The notes below the pieces were generated by a model. The model did no database searches, was not told the DNA's origin, and saw nothing but the letters and a program-made list of their open reading frames with translations. A DNA stretch of 6,966 nt from CAYINU01 sp964364855 (GTDB lineage Bacteria > Margulisbacteria > Marinamargulisbacteria > CAYINU01). Location: the NCBI GenBank assembly GCA_964364855.1, contig CAYINU010000082.1, positions 1-6,966 of the forward strand, read 5' to 3'. The position numbers and the translations under genes were made by a program. Numbering within the stretch: position 1 is the first letter of the stretch; each line of letters begins with the position of its first letter. This document shows, piece by piece, positions 1-5,425 of the stretch.

Positions 1-51
1 GGGCATTTTGAGCGGAGCAGAGGGCTCCATGGCGGTATTATGAGATGGCCT

Positions 52-1293
52 CTAGACAATCCCTTCCCGCGCCCGTAACGCAAAGGCTTTGGCAACCGTA
101 TTTCCCAAATAGCGGTTCCAGATCGATTGAATGATTGGCCCATGCTCTCTTGCCGAACTTTCCATCCATCTGTTGATGTTGTCAGGCGTTACTACCGTAT
201 TGCCGAGCGAAATCAAATCGGATCTCAGTTGGTCCGGCCGTATCGTCGAAATCCGATGGTATAGCGTCGCATTCACGATGCGAGTCTGACCTTCTATATA
301 TTCGAAAACCAGTTGTCGACGAGGATCGGCATCAGGTACATATGCCATCACTTTTAAAGAGGAAAGACAAAAGCGAAAGGGATCAGCAAAGAGCTGATGC
401 CGCAATGCGCAAGCCCTGACATGAGACTCGGCAAGGACCGAGAACGGCATATGGGGACCACCGGCTCCGTCCGCGGGCCGGCAAAGAACACTATTCATCG
501 CATTGACTGCATCTCCCCAACTGTCGATGATGTGTACTATGGCACTCCCTGCGGCGCACGCCGTTAATTTCTCCGGTGTCGCCAACCCATCTGCCATAAC
601 GATCTCTGCTGGGGGTTGTTGCTGACCTACCCACTTGGTCACAACACCACTGTGGCTTTGAAGCGCATCATCGGTAACCCCTGGTATTTCCTCTCGCAGC
701 AAGCCTTTGACCTCGTCAGGTGCCGCAACACCATTCAGGCTGTAAATACCAAGCTGCTGTAGCGCAGTTTTAACAGTCCATGTTTTACCCGTTCCAATAG
801 CCCCTGTGTGCCATTCGTAGGTTTGTTGTCCGTGACCATAAAGGAGGGACAGGTGATTGGATAAGACTTGGCGCTGTGTATGCAATGTCGAAACCAAGCG
901 GGGGTGAATATCAAGGCGCCACGGGTGTACCCACATTTGGGGTGCTAAGCTAACCCTCCAGCCCTCATCTGTATTCCTCCAATTGGCAAGTGTTAGGGCT
1001 TCCGCGGTACCTATAGGACTATCCCGAAAGTCATCAACAGGGGGACGAATTTCGGACCGCGACACCCAGTGGTGCCAGTCCTGTAGGAGAGGAGCCGTCT
1101 TATAGGATATCCGAACCAGATCGAGGCGTTTGCCTGGGTCCTGATCCCCCATACCATTTAGCTCATGTAAAATGTTTCGCGCTTCTGCGGGAGAGCGGAC
1201 AGCATCCATACGGGCCGGTGATATCCATCCACTTTGGGCCCGAACATTAGGCGGTACTATCCTGGTAAAAATACCCCGCACGACACACTGCAC
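52..1293 (-). CDS. P-loop NTPase, possibly zeta-toxin-like kinase
   Basis: A 413-residue protein read from a GTG start at 1293. A purine-rich AGGGGG lies five bases upstream of the GTG, and the next in-frame ATG (residue 29) has no comparable ribosome site. A clear Walker A motif, GAIGTGKT, lies at about residues 164-171. It is followed by APDEVKGLL (191-199) with a nearby SHSG (213-216), then AEIVMADGLATPEKL (229-243). This order loosely resembles zeta-toxin/UNG kinases: P-loop, substrate-binding acidic residues, then a beta strand ending in DG. The first 160 residues resemble no domain I recognise, and the C-terminal 120 residues are also unassigned. No antitoxin-like ORF is visible in the 130 bases upstream. 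The codon use and GC content differ from the AT-rich cassette beyond the tRNA, so this gene belongs to a different block. I am confident that it is an ATP/GTP-binding protein. The zeta assignment is tentative; a general AAA-like or phage ATPase is the alternative. Confidence 0.7.
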   Translation of the reverse strand: MQCVVRGIFTRIVPPNVRAQSGWISPARMDAVRSPAEARNILHELNGMGDQDPGKRLDLVRISYKTAPLLQDWHHWVSRSEIRPPVDDFRDSPIGTAEALTLANWRNTDEGWRVSLAPQMWVHPWRLDIHPRLVSTLHTQRQVLSNHLSLLYGHGQQTYEWHTGAIGTGKTWTVKTALQQLGIYSLNGVAAPDEVKGLLREEIPGVTDDALQSHSGVVTKWVGQQQPPAEIVMADGLATPEKLTACAAGSAIVHIIDSWGDAVNAMNSVLCRPADGAGGPHMPFSVLAESHVRACALRHQLFADPFRFCLSSLKVMAYVPDADPRRQLVFEYIEGQTRIVNATLYHRISTIRPDQLRSDLISLGNTVVTPDNINRWMESSAREHGPIIQSIWNRYLGNTVAKAFALRAREGIV

Positions 1294-1351
1294 CTTGGCC
1301 CCCTAACAAAAGGCTAACATTTGTCGGGAATCTCAGGGCGCGATTGCAGGG

Positions 1352-1373
1352 GAACTGAGTTAGAACTGAATTA
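1352..1373. repeat. 11-bp tandem direct repeat upstream of the tRNA
   Basis: GAACTGAGTTA is followed immediately by GAACTGAATTA (10 of 11 bases match). It sits in the 130-bp non-coding gap between the GTG-started P-loop gene and the tRNA-Ser. It could be a regulatory binding site for the leftward gene or a chance duplication. Nothing else in the gap is recognisable apart from a weak tRNA promoter candidate. Confidence 0.4.
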
Positions 1374-1388
1374 GTGGCCATGGTTGCC

Positions 1389-1418
1389 TTCACAACCTCA
1401 CTAGGCAGTTGATACACT
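1389..1418 (+). promoter_or_regulatory. Candidate promoter for tRNA-Ser
   Basis: TTCACA at 1389-1394 matches the sigma-70 -35 box at five of six positions. It is followed after 18 bases by TACACT at 1413-1418, a four-of-six match to the -10 box. Transcription would start around 1425, almost at the mature tRNA 5' end (1426), which leaves a very short leader. The sites were found by eye and are only a plausible candidate. Confidence 0.3.
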
Positions 1419-1425
1419 TCCCCAT

Positions 1426-1510
1426 GGAGAGATGGCAGAGTGGTCGATTGCGGCGGTCTTGAAAACCGTTGAGCCGAAAGGCTCCGGGGGTTCGAATCCC
1501 TCTCTCTCCG
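1426..1510 (+). tRNA. tRNA-Ser(UGA)
   Basis: An 85-nt class II tRNA. The acceptor stem GGAGAGA (1426-1432) pairs with TCTCTCC (1503-1509), with discriminator G at 1510. The anticodon stem GCGGT/ACCGT encloses the loop CTTGAAA, giving anticodon UGA (serine, UCA codons). A variable arm of serine type (GAGCC/GGCTC) and a T-arm with loop TTCGAAT are present. No CCA is encoded; the sequence continues ATGGCC at 1511. The gene is intact. The base after the discriminator is already the truncated SLOG copy of the left inverted repeat, so an element boundary coincides with the tRNA 3' end. Confidence 0.97.
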
Positions 1511-1692
1511 ATGGCCCCTCCTGTGGCAATGTGATATTTCCGTTTGATGAGATCCTCGGTGATGAGGCCGACTTTATCCGCTAGTGAGTATGGTAGTGAT
1601 CTTGAACCAACTACCCCGACGGATTTGATGAGGTGCGGCACAAGTGCCGTTTCGTGCTGACGCCCGGACCTTTGAACGGATACGATTGACAT
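1511..1692 (-). pseudogene. Truncated 5' fragment of a SLOG/DprA-like gene
   Basis: This is the first 61 codons of the same gene that is intact at 4588-5199. It has its ribosome site (AAAGGAG) and ATG at 1692. The encoded fragment differs from the intact protein only at residue 10 (V to G) and residue 11 (C to R). It includes the nucleotide-binding VGVVGSR motif and most of GGAIGAD, and is cut inside that second motif where the tRNA-Ser 3' end begins. The open frame continues antisense through the tRNA to 1390, but that tail is not a real protein. The many synonymous differences from the intact copy show that the fragment descends from a once-functional, diverged gene and is not a fresh duplication. 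Confidence 0.92.
1636..1649. other. 14-bp symmetric site, left copy (candidate crossover site)
   Basis: The sequence is CGGCACAAGTGCCG on the plus strand: two perfect 6-bp arms around an AA centre. It lies in codons 15-19 of the SLOG fragment, and the same site occurs inverted at 4631-4644. Serine recombinases cut symmetric sites with a 2-bp overlap, so the geometry fits. The symmetry does not extend beyond the six-base arms, however, and it may only reflect codon content. Confidence 0.25.
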
Positions 1693-1752
1693 ATCTCTTT
1701 CTCCTTTCGAGTCGTTTGTACTTTTTGGCCGAAAACCAGAAAGGGGAGCGGC

Positions 1753-2811
1753 ATGTCAATACCTGGGTTTTATGGATTTTTATGGGTGGGTTTGATACTC
1801 TTTAACTGTGGTTATCCGAAATTTGTTAATTGGGGAAATCTATTGAAAGTTGAACTTGTTATTACAAATTCAAGGGGCAAAACCGAGTATGTTGTGACAG
1901 ATACTTTAAAGCTGTTTTCACTCAACAAAGCCATTGAACTGGCATCTTCCGGGAAACTTCAGAACGTTTATGTGGTTAACGGTAAACGAGGCGCTTATCT
2001 TCGTTCAAAACCCAATAAACCTTCCAAAGACAATTTAGACTCACTGTCGGTTACCGCAAATCAAATGTGGAAAGCCTATAGAAACGTCGAGTATCGTTTG
2101 GATCGATTTCCGCTTGATCAATTTGAGGAAGTTAAAAATGCCAATGCGAGCCTTGCAAAAGACCTGGTAATGGCGCCATTTTGGGAGGATAAAGATCAAG
2201 ATTACACGGACTGGAGGCCGACAAAGCCAAAAATTGATGTGGTTAATCATATTGTATCCCATAGAAAGACAATCTATGAGGCGGCAAAACAACAAAAGAT
2301 TGACCCAATTTTATTGGGAGCCATTTTAATTGATGAATATTGTCGGATGGGATGGTTAGATGATTTTGATGATAATTTTGCAGGCATCATAGGTATACCA
2401 AGTACAAAATGGACTGAGTATGTGCATGAACAGTTGGATAATGTTGCCAAAAAATTCTCGATTGGCGTTGCTCAAATACAGATAGCTACGGCCCGTAACA
2501 TTATTCAGGCAGGATATTATTCTCCCGATAAATCCATAAATTTAGCCGATTCTCAGAACAAAAATAGGCTTATTGAGTATTTGGATACCCCGTACTATTC
2601 TATTCACTTCGCAGCTGCTTATATTCGCCAAATTATTAGTCGATGGAAACCACATATCGATCTTTCAAACCGACCGGATATTATAGGGGTTTTATACAGT
2701 CAAGGATATCGGAAGTCTCCTCACCCAAATCCGGGGACAAATGGCCGCGGAAAAAATATTCAAGATTCATTTTATCCAATGGCAAAGGAAATTCTTAAGG
2801 CTGGAAATTAA
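1753..2811 (+). CDS. DUF3892 plus lysozyme-like (transglycosylase-fold) protein
   Basis: A 352-residue protein. Residues about 32-97 look like DUF3892, with VVNGKRGAYLRSKPN followed by DNLDSL. Residues about 165-350 look like a lysozyme/transglycosylase-like domain. This part contains IDPILLGAILIDEY with Glu195 as candidate catalytic acid, SIGVAQIQIATARNI (236-250), FAAAYIRQII, and a late YSQGY...PNPGTNGRGKNI. The likely role is cleavage of peptidoglycan, as in secreted toxins or cell-wall hydrolases that pair DUF-type N-termini with such domains; this is inferred. Two starts are possible. ATG 1753 has a strong AAGGGGAG site four bases upstream, but its first 15 codons lie in the inverted repeat. 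TTG 1843 has GGGGA upstream and would begin precisely at the DUF3892 domain. With the long start the N-terminus is hydrophobic (FYGFLWVGLILF) but lacks a positive n-region, so it is not a classical signal peptide. The next gene follows after three bases, suggesting a two-gene unit. The gene is AT-rich relative to both flanks. Confidence 0.82.
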   Translation: MSIPGFYGFLWVGLILFNCGYPKFVNWGNLLKVELVITNSRGKTEYVVTDTLKLFSLNKAIELASSGKLQNVYVVNGKRGAYLRSKPNKPSKDNLDSLSVTANQMWKAYRNVEYRLDRFPLDQFEEVKNANASLAKDLVMAPFWEDKDQDYTDWRPTKPKIDVVNHIVSHRKTIYEAAKQQKIDPILLGAILIDEYCRMGWLDDFDDNFAGIIGIPSTKWTEYVHEQLDNVAKKFSIGVAQIQIATARNIIQAGYYSPDKSINLADSQNKNRLIEYLDTPYYSIHFAAAYIRQIISRWKPHIDLSNRPDIIGVLYSQGYRKSPHPNPGTNGRGKNIQDSFYPMAKEILKAGN

Positions 2812-2814
2812 ATA

Positions 2815-3342
2815 ATGAATTCTATTCTCATTTTTAGTCAAAACTGTATTGAGCTTGAGATTTTCTATTTTTTTCTGGGACTAGGCTATACCTTAATTGC
2901 CGGACATATCTATACAGAACGTCTTATTAATTACCTCTGGGAATTAACCCCAGGAAAGAATAATAAGAAGACGCCTCGTAAAAATATATTTCTGGTTCAT
3001 TGGGTTGGACATGTTGAAAGGGTCGTTTATTTCATCTCTTTTTTGGAGCTCTATTTTTTAATCGGAGTATGGCTTGCTTTAAAAGCTCTAGGGAAGTGGG
3101 AAGGCTTCAAAAACGAGGGGGAAGATCGTTCTTCTTTTCAAAGATTTTTGATAGGCTCGGGGGTCTCCTTTCTTTTCTCGGCAATTGGCTTTTACATTGC
3201 TATTTGTTTCAACGTTCGGCACGTGATAGCAATCATTATTTTGACAGTATTCTTTTGCCTAGTGCCTGTGAAATGGTATGTAAAACCCGACTCTGGCCAA
3301 CCAAAAAAGAATAGTAATAAAAAATCTACTACCGAGATCTGA
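2815..3342 (+). CDS. Four-TM membrane protein of unknown function, possible immunity partner
   Basis: A 175-residue protein I do not recognise. Four hydrophobic segments are visible, at about residues 13-33, 69-92, 110-131 and 136-154. A basic, polar loop lies between the first two (GKNNKKTPRKN), and the C-terminus is Lys/Asn-rich and hydrophilic (from about 155). It starts three bases after the stop of the lysozyme-like gene, so the two are probably cotranscribed and translationally linked. A small membrane protein directly downstream of a wall-degrading protein fits an immunity or release partner, but no sequence motif proves this. Its last 14 bases overlap the end of the convergent gene on the other strand. 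Confidence 0.75.
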   Translation: MNSILIFSQNCIELEIFYFFLGLGYTLIAGHIYTERLINYLWELTPGKNNKKTPRKNIFLVHWVGHVERVVYFISFLELYFLIGVWLALKALGKWEGFKNEGEDRSSFQRFLIGSGVSFLFSAIGFYIAICFNVRHVIAIIILTVFFCLVPVKWYVKPDSGQPKKNSNKKSTTEI

Positions 3343-4462
3343 TATCGTTGGGCGCGTAAGGACCATCTACCGCAACCAAGGCGTAAAATGATCCGTTCCC
3401 ATTTTGAAGACTTTCGACAGACTGTCGATCTAAACCAAATTGTTCATAGGTCACCACAAGATCTTTCAACCACCATCCGTTGAGGGATTCAGTATCCCCC
3501 CGAGTTTCCGCAGAACGAAACCCGTGAATCGGGACAACTATAAGATATGTGTTCTCTGGGCTAACCGGAGATTCATTATAGGCTGTTTTTAATTCTTGAT
3601 TTTTAAAATATGTGTTTAGTTCTTCCAGGGACAATTCTGAAAAAATGAGCTGGGCTGCAAAAAAGTCTCCCATTTTTTTGAAAACAACATTTCCATAGTC
3701 CTGATAAGGTTTCCCAACAAATTGGGTTTTGGATGGCAATTTAAATTGGGTTAATTGATTCGCAAATTTGGCCAAGTAATAATTGTTTTGATAATACGGC
3801 CATGGATAACCCGTATACATCCAAAATAACACAAAGAGCCCTAAGGTAAGTCCAACCCAACCCCATTTAAATGGGCCCGTTTTGGGTATCTTATCGATTC
3901 CGTTTTTAAATCCAGAAAGAAAATAGATCGGGCTTATGATGGCTGCTGTCAAATAAAAAATGGTCCAGGGATTTATTTTGAAAGCGTTGGCCACAATTAA
4001 TGAGATCGGAAATGCTGTGCATACAATCAACAACGATTTTAGCCACCGTACCCAAATAGCCCGGGTAAGATACCCGAATTTGAACCCTTTCCTTTTATAA
4101 AAATATGCCGGCAATGCAAAAGGAACCAAAACATAGGCGAGACATATTAACACCCCTTCTAAACCTGCCAGCCAATGAACTGTGGCGAATGAAACTAACC
4201 CCGCAAGAGTTGCTACCACAAGGAATCGCCTTAGTCGGTTTGCCTTGCTTTTAGGGGAAAATAGGTTTGTTAGTAGGTCACTATGAAATGTGAGTGGCAG
4301 CAAAACAAGAAGCAGCGTTTGTATAGTGACCGGTACGCTGTCTGAAAATGGATATCGGACGACATTTAAAACAATAAGGAAACTTACAAAAGAAAACTGC
4401 TCAACAAACTGCCTAAAAAACCTAAAAATAGGATTTTGAGTTACCGATTGCCACATATTCAA
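3329..4462 (-). CDS. Polytopic membrane protein with a C-terminal soluble domain, unknown function
   Basis: A 377-residue protein whose family I do not recognise. About seven hydrophobic segments occupy residues 23-220 (approximately 23-37, 45-62, 79-99, 102-122, 142-162, 166-186, 199-220). They are followed by a soluble domain of about 150 residues (228-377) containing KPYQDYGNVVFKKMGDFF and LVAVDGPYAPND near the end. Basic loops (KSKANRLRR, FYKRKGFKFG) separate the membrane segments. The start is TTG 4462, with GAGG seven bases upstream; ATG 4456 is the alternative. The TTG overlaps the stop codon of a 21-codon upstream frame that begins in the right inverted repeat (TTGA overlap), suggesting coupled translation. 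The gene faces the other two cassette genes and overlaps the last by 14 bases, with no room for a terminator. Confidence 0.78.
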   Translation of the reverse strand: MNMWQSVTQNPIFRFFRQFVEQFSFVSFLIVLNVVRYPFSDSVPVTIQTLLLVLLPLTFHSDLLTNLFSPKSKANRLRRFLVVATLAGLVSFATVHWLAGLEGVLICLAYVLVPFALPAYFYKRKGFKFGYLTRAIWVRWLKSLLIVCTAFPISLIVANAFKINPWTIFYLTAAIISPIYFLSGFKNGIDKIPKTGPFKWGWVGLTLGLFVLFWMYTGYPWPYYQNNYYLAKFANQLTQFKLPSKTQFVGKPYQDYGNVVFKKMGDFFAAQLIFSELSLEELNTYFKNQELKTAYNESPVSPENTYLIVVPIHGFRSAETRGDTESLNGWWLKDLVVTYEQFGLDRQSVESLQNGNGSFYALVAVDGPYAPNDIRSR

Positions 4463-4524
4463 TGTCTATCCTCTATCCGGATTAAACCCACCCATAAAAA
4501 TCCATAAAACCCAGGTATTGACAT
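4459..4524 (-). CDS. 21-codon upstream ORF/leader sharing its N-terminus with the 1753 gene
   Basis: ATG 4524 is preceded by AGGGAAG four bases upstream. It opens a frame beginning MSIPGFYGFLWVGLI and ending RIEDRH before TGA at 4459-4461. The first 15 codons match the first 15 codons at 1753, because both lie in the inverted repeats. The stop overlaps the TTG start of the 377-aa membrane protein, the arrangement expected for translational coupling. It could instead be a non-coding regulatory segment that happens to stay open, or the remnant of an older gene interrupted by the cassette. Confidence 0.3.
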   Translation of the reverse strand: MSIPGFYGFLWVGLIRIEDRH

Positions 4525-4773
4525 GCCGCTTCCCTTTCTGGTCGCCAGTTTATCAAAAGTACAAACGACTCGAAAGGAGAAAGAGATATGTCAATCGTAT
4601 CCGTTCAAAGGTCCGTGTGTCAGCACGAAACGGCACTTGTGCCGCACCTCATTAAATCCGTCGGGGTGGTCGGATCAAGGTCGCTGCCATATTCCCTCGC
4701 AGATAAAGTCGGCCTCATCACCGAAGACCTCATCAAACGCAAATATCACATCGCCACCGGCGGGGCCATTGGT
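4481..4773. repeat. Right inverted repeat of the cassette
   Basis: Inverted counterpart of 1510-1796. It spans the intergenic region between the 377-aa membrane protein and the intact SLOG gene, and continues through SLOG codon 60-62. It holds back-to-back translation signals. AAAGGAGA at 4573-4580 serves SLOG (ATG 4588), and a leftward AGGGAAG serves the leader ORF at 4524. TTGACA at 4518-4523 is conserved in both repeats, but I see no well-spaced -10 box, so the promoter is unassigned. Relative to the left copy there is a small replaced block around 4541-4556. Confidence 0.95.
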
Positions 4774-5199
4774 GCCGATCAATTTGTCATCGAACGCCTG
4801 TTAAGACTCGGACTGCCCGACCACTGCACCGTGTATTCACCTTGGCAAAATTACGCTGGTTTTCCGGTAAAAGTCCGGGCCATGATCCGGCAATTCAAAG
4901 ACTACGGCGGCCATTTGTTGTGGGGCGAAGTTGGCGGTAATGAACCGCAACACCTCATCAAAATGGGCTTGCTGTTACGTAATCAACGCCTTGTATCTGC
5001 CTGCTACGGCCTAGTCGCTTTCATTGACGGCCAGTCTCGCGGCTCTATCTTCACCATTAAAAAAGTCGCTCAAAAACGGCTCACCATGGTGGTGTTTCCG
5101 CATGAGTGCCACTTGCCGGAAATCGAAGTTGTGAAATGGGTGCCGCTGAAATGCGGCGGCTGTTGGGACGGCGGTTTCAAAGCCGTGTACTTGAAATAA
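4588..5199 (+). CDS. SLOG/DprA-like Rossmann-fold nucleotide-binding protein
   Basis: A 203-residue protein with the signature of the SLOG superfamily (DprA, LOG, YpsA relatives). VGVVGSR (25-31) and GGAIGAD (58-64) would form the nucleotide/phosphate-binding loops. LVAFIDGQSRGSIFTIKKVAQKRLTMVVF (about 142-170) corresponds to the late GS...T element and final strand of the fold. Two cysteines near the C-terminus (CGGC, 189-192) are notable. There is no winged-helix extension as in DprA, so it is a minimal, SLOG-only protein. The start ATG 4588 has AAAGGAG eight bases upstream. It is first in a tight operon with two small ORFs and the large serine recombinase. In this setting it may bind DNA or a nucleotide signal and act as an accessory of the mobile element, which is inference. 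A diverged, truncated copy lies at 1511-1692. Confidence 0.88.
   Translation: MSIVSVQRSVCQHETALVPHLIKSVGVVGSRSLPYSLADKVGLITEDLIKRKYHIATGGAIGADQFVIERLLRLGLPDHCTVYSPWQNYAGFPVKVRAMIRQFKDYGGHLLWGEVGGNEPQHLIKMGLLLRNQRLVSACYGLVAFIDGQSRGSIFTIKKVAQKRLTMVVFPHECHLPEIEVVKWVPLKCGGCWDGGFKAVYLK
4631..4644. other. 14-bp symmetric site, right copy (candidate crossover site)
   Basis: CGGCACTTGTGCCG: 6-bp perfect arms around TT, in SLOG codons 15-19. It sits in a 32-base block identical between both repeats, immediately before the point (codon 22) where synonymous divergence begins. Its orientation relative to the left copy is inverted, so a cut-and-rejoin there would flip the cassette while preserving the SLOG frame. 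Only the geometry and the position support it as a recombination site. Confidence 0.25.
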
Positions 5200-5210
5200 G
5201 GGGGGGCATC

Positions 5211-5324
5211 ATGAAAAAACTCACGCATACCCTCAAGTGGAAAATCTTCGGCATATTGGATTTCTTTGCAAAACACGGCAGTTCCACCTCTCACCATTTG
5301 GCCTGCCGTTTCTTGCCATATTAG
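5211..5324 (+). CDS. Small ORF of 37 aa between SLOG and recombinase
   Basis: ATG 5211 starts 11 bases after the SLOG stop and has a GGGGGG run five bases upstream. The peptide begins MKKLTHTLKWKIFGILDFF and ends in HHLACRFLPY. It is basic and partly amphipathic, with an aromatic-rich centre that could be a short helix. No family is recognised. The tight spacing to both neighbours and the good ribosome site favour a real gene of the operon. A non-coding spacer cannot be excluded without comparative data. Confidence 0.5.
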   Translation: MKKLTHTLKWKIFGILDFFAKHGSSTSHHLACRFLPY

Positions 5325-5335
5325 GGGGATTAAAA

Positions 5336-5425
5336 ATGAAAACAAAAATGGGAACACGTTGTTCTGCACCGCCGCCCGGAAACGGCGGTGCAGTGTCTGC
5401 TTCGATCCAAAGGATTCAGCCATGA
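5336..5425 (+). CDS. Small ORF of 29 aa translationally coupled to the recombinase
   Basis: ATG 5336 has AGGGGGA upstream and opens a 29-codon frame (MKTKMGTRCSAPPPGNGGAV...). Its TGA (5423-5425) overlaps the recombinase ATG (5422-5424) as ATGA. Such overlap usually couples translation of the second gene to the first. The ORF contains a strong 11-bp hairpin, so ribosome passage through it would melt the structure. It may be a leader peptide that controls recombinase expression more than a functional protein. No homologue is recognised. Confidence 0.45.
   Translation: MKTKMGTRCSAPPPGNGGAVSASIQRIQP
5364..5393 (+). promoter_or_regulatory. Perfect 11-bp stem hairpin upstream of the recombinase
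   Basis: CTGCACCGCCG (5364-5374) pairs perfectly with CGGCGGTGCAG (5383-5393) across an 8-base loop, CCCGGAAA. It is GC-rich, lies inside the 29-codon ORF and ends 28 bases before the recombinase ATG. No T-tract follows, so it is not a simple intrinsic terminator. A translational control element or a protein-binding site is more likely. Confidence 0.6.

Larger units (their letters stand above)
1510..1796. repeat. Left inverted repeat of the cassette
   Basis: The reverse complement of this segment matches 4481-4773 closely. Starting at the cassette side, about 50 bases are identical, followed by one substitution and a short replaced block (around 1725-1737). Identity then resumes over the SLOG ribosome site and the first 21 codons, apart from two changes in codons 10 and 11. 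From codon 22 to 60 there are 17 differences, all third-position and synonymous. Similarity ends at the tRNA 3' end on one side and within a few bases of 1796 on the other. The repeat contains a truncated SLOG gene (minus strand) and an inward ribosome site plus ATG (plus strand). Confidence 0.95.

Noticed and set aside
22..41. GGAGC/GCTCC short hairpin at the window start as a terminator for the P-loop gene
   Set aside because: The stem has only five base pairs and no T-tract follows in either direction.
1390..1692. 100-aa ORF on the minus strand covering the SLOG fragment and the tRNA antisense strand
   Set aside because: Only the first 61 codons are homologous to a real protein. The remainder (from ERGIRTPG on) is the familiar antisense translation of a tRNA-Ser gene.
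1510..1796. Inverted repeats as ends of an insertion sequence or composite transposon
   Set aside because: The repeats contain SLOG coding sequence and intergenic control sequence, not a transposase or terminal repeats, and no target-site duplication is visible at their outer ends.
4518..4556. TTGACA with TATCAA as a sigma-70 promoter for the SLOG operon
   Set aside because: The spacing is about 27 bases, far from the usual 16-18, and the downstream block is not conserved in the left repeat.
5266..5421. Longer N-terminus for the recombinase starting at 5266
   Set aside because: The added 52 residues do not resemble the family and overlap the small ORFs. ATG 5422 has a good ribosome site and lies 14 codons before the catalytic serine.
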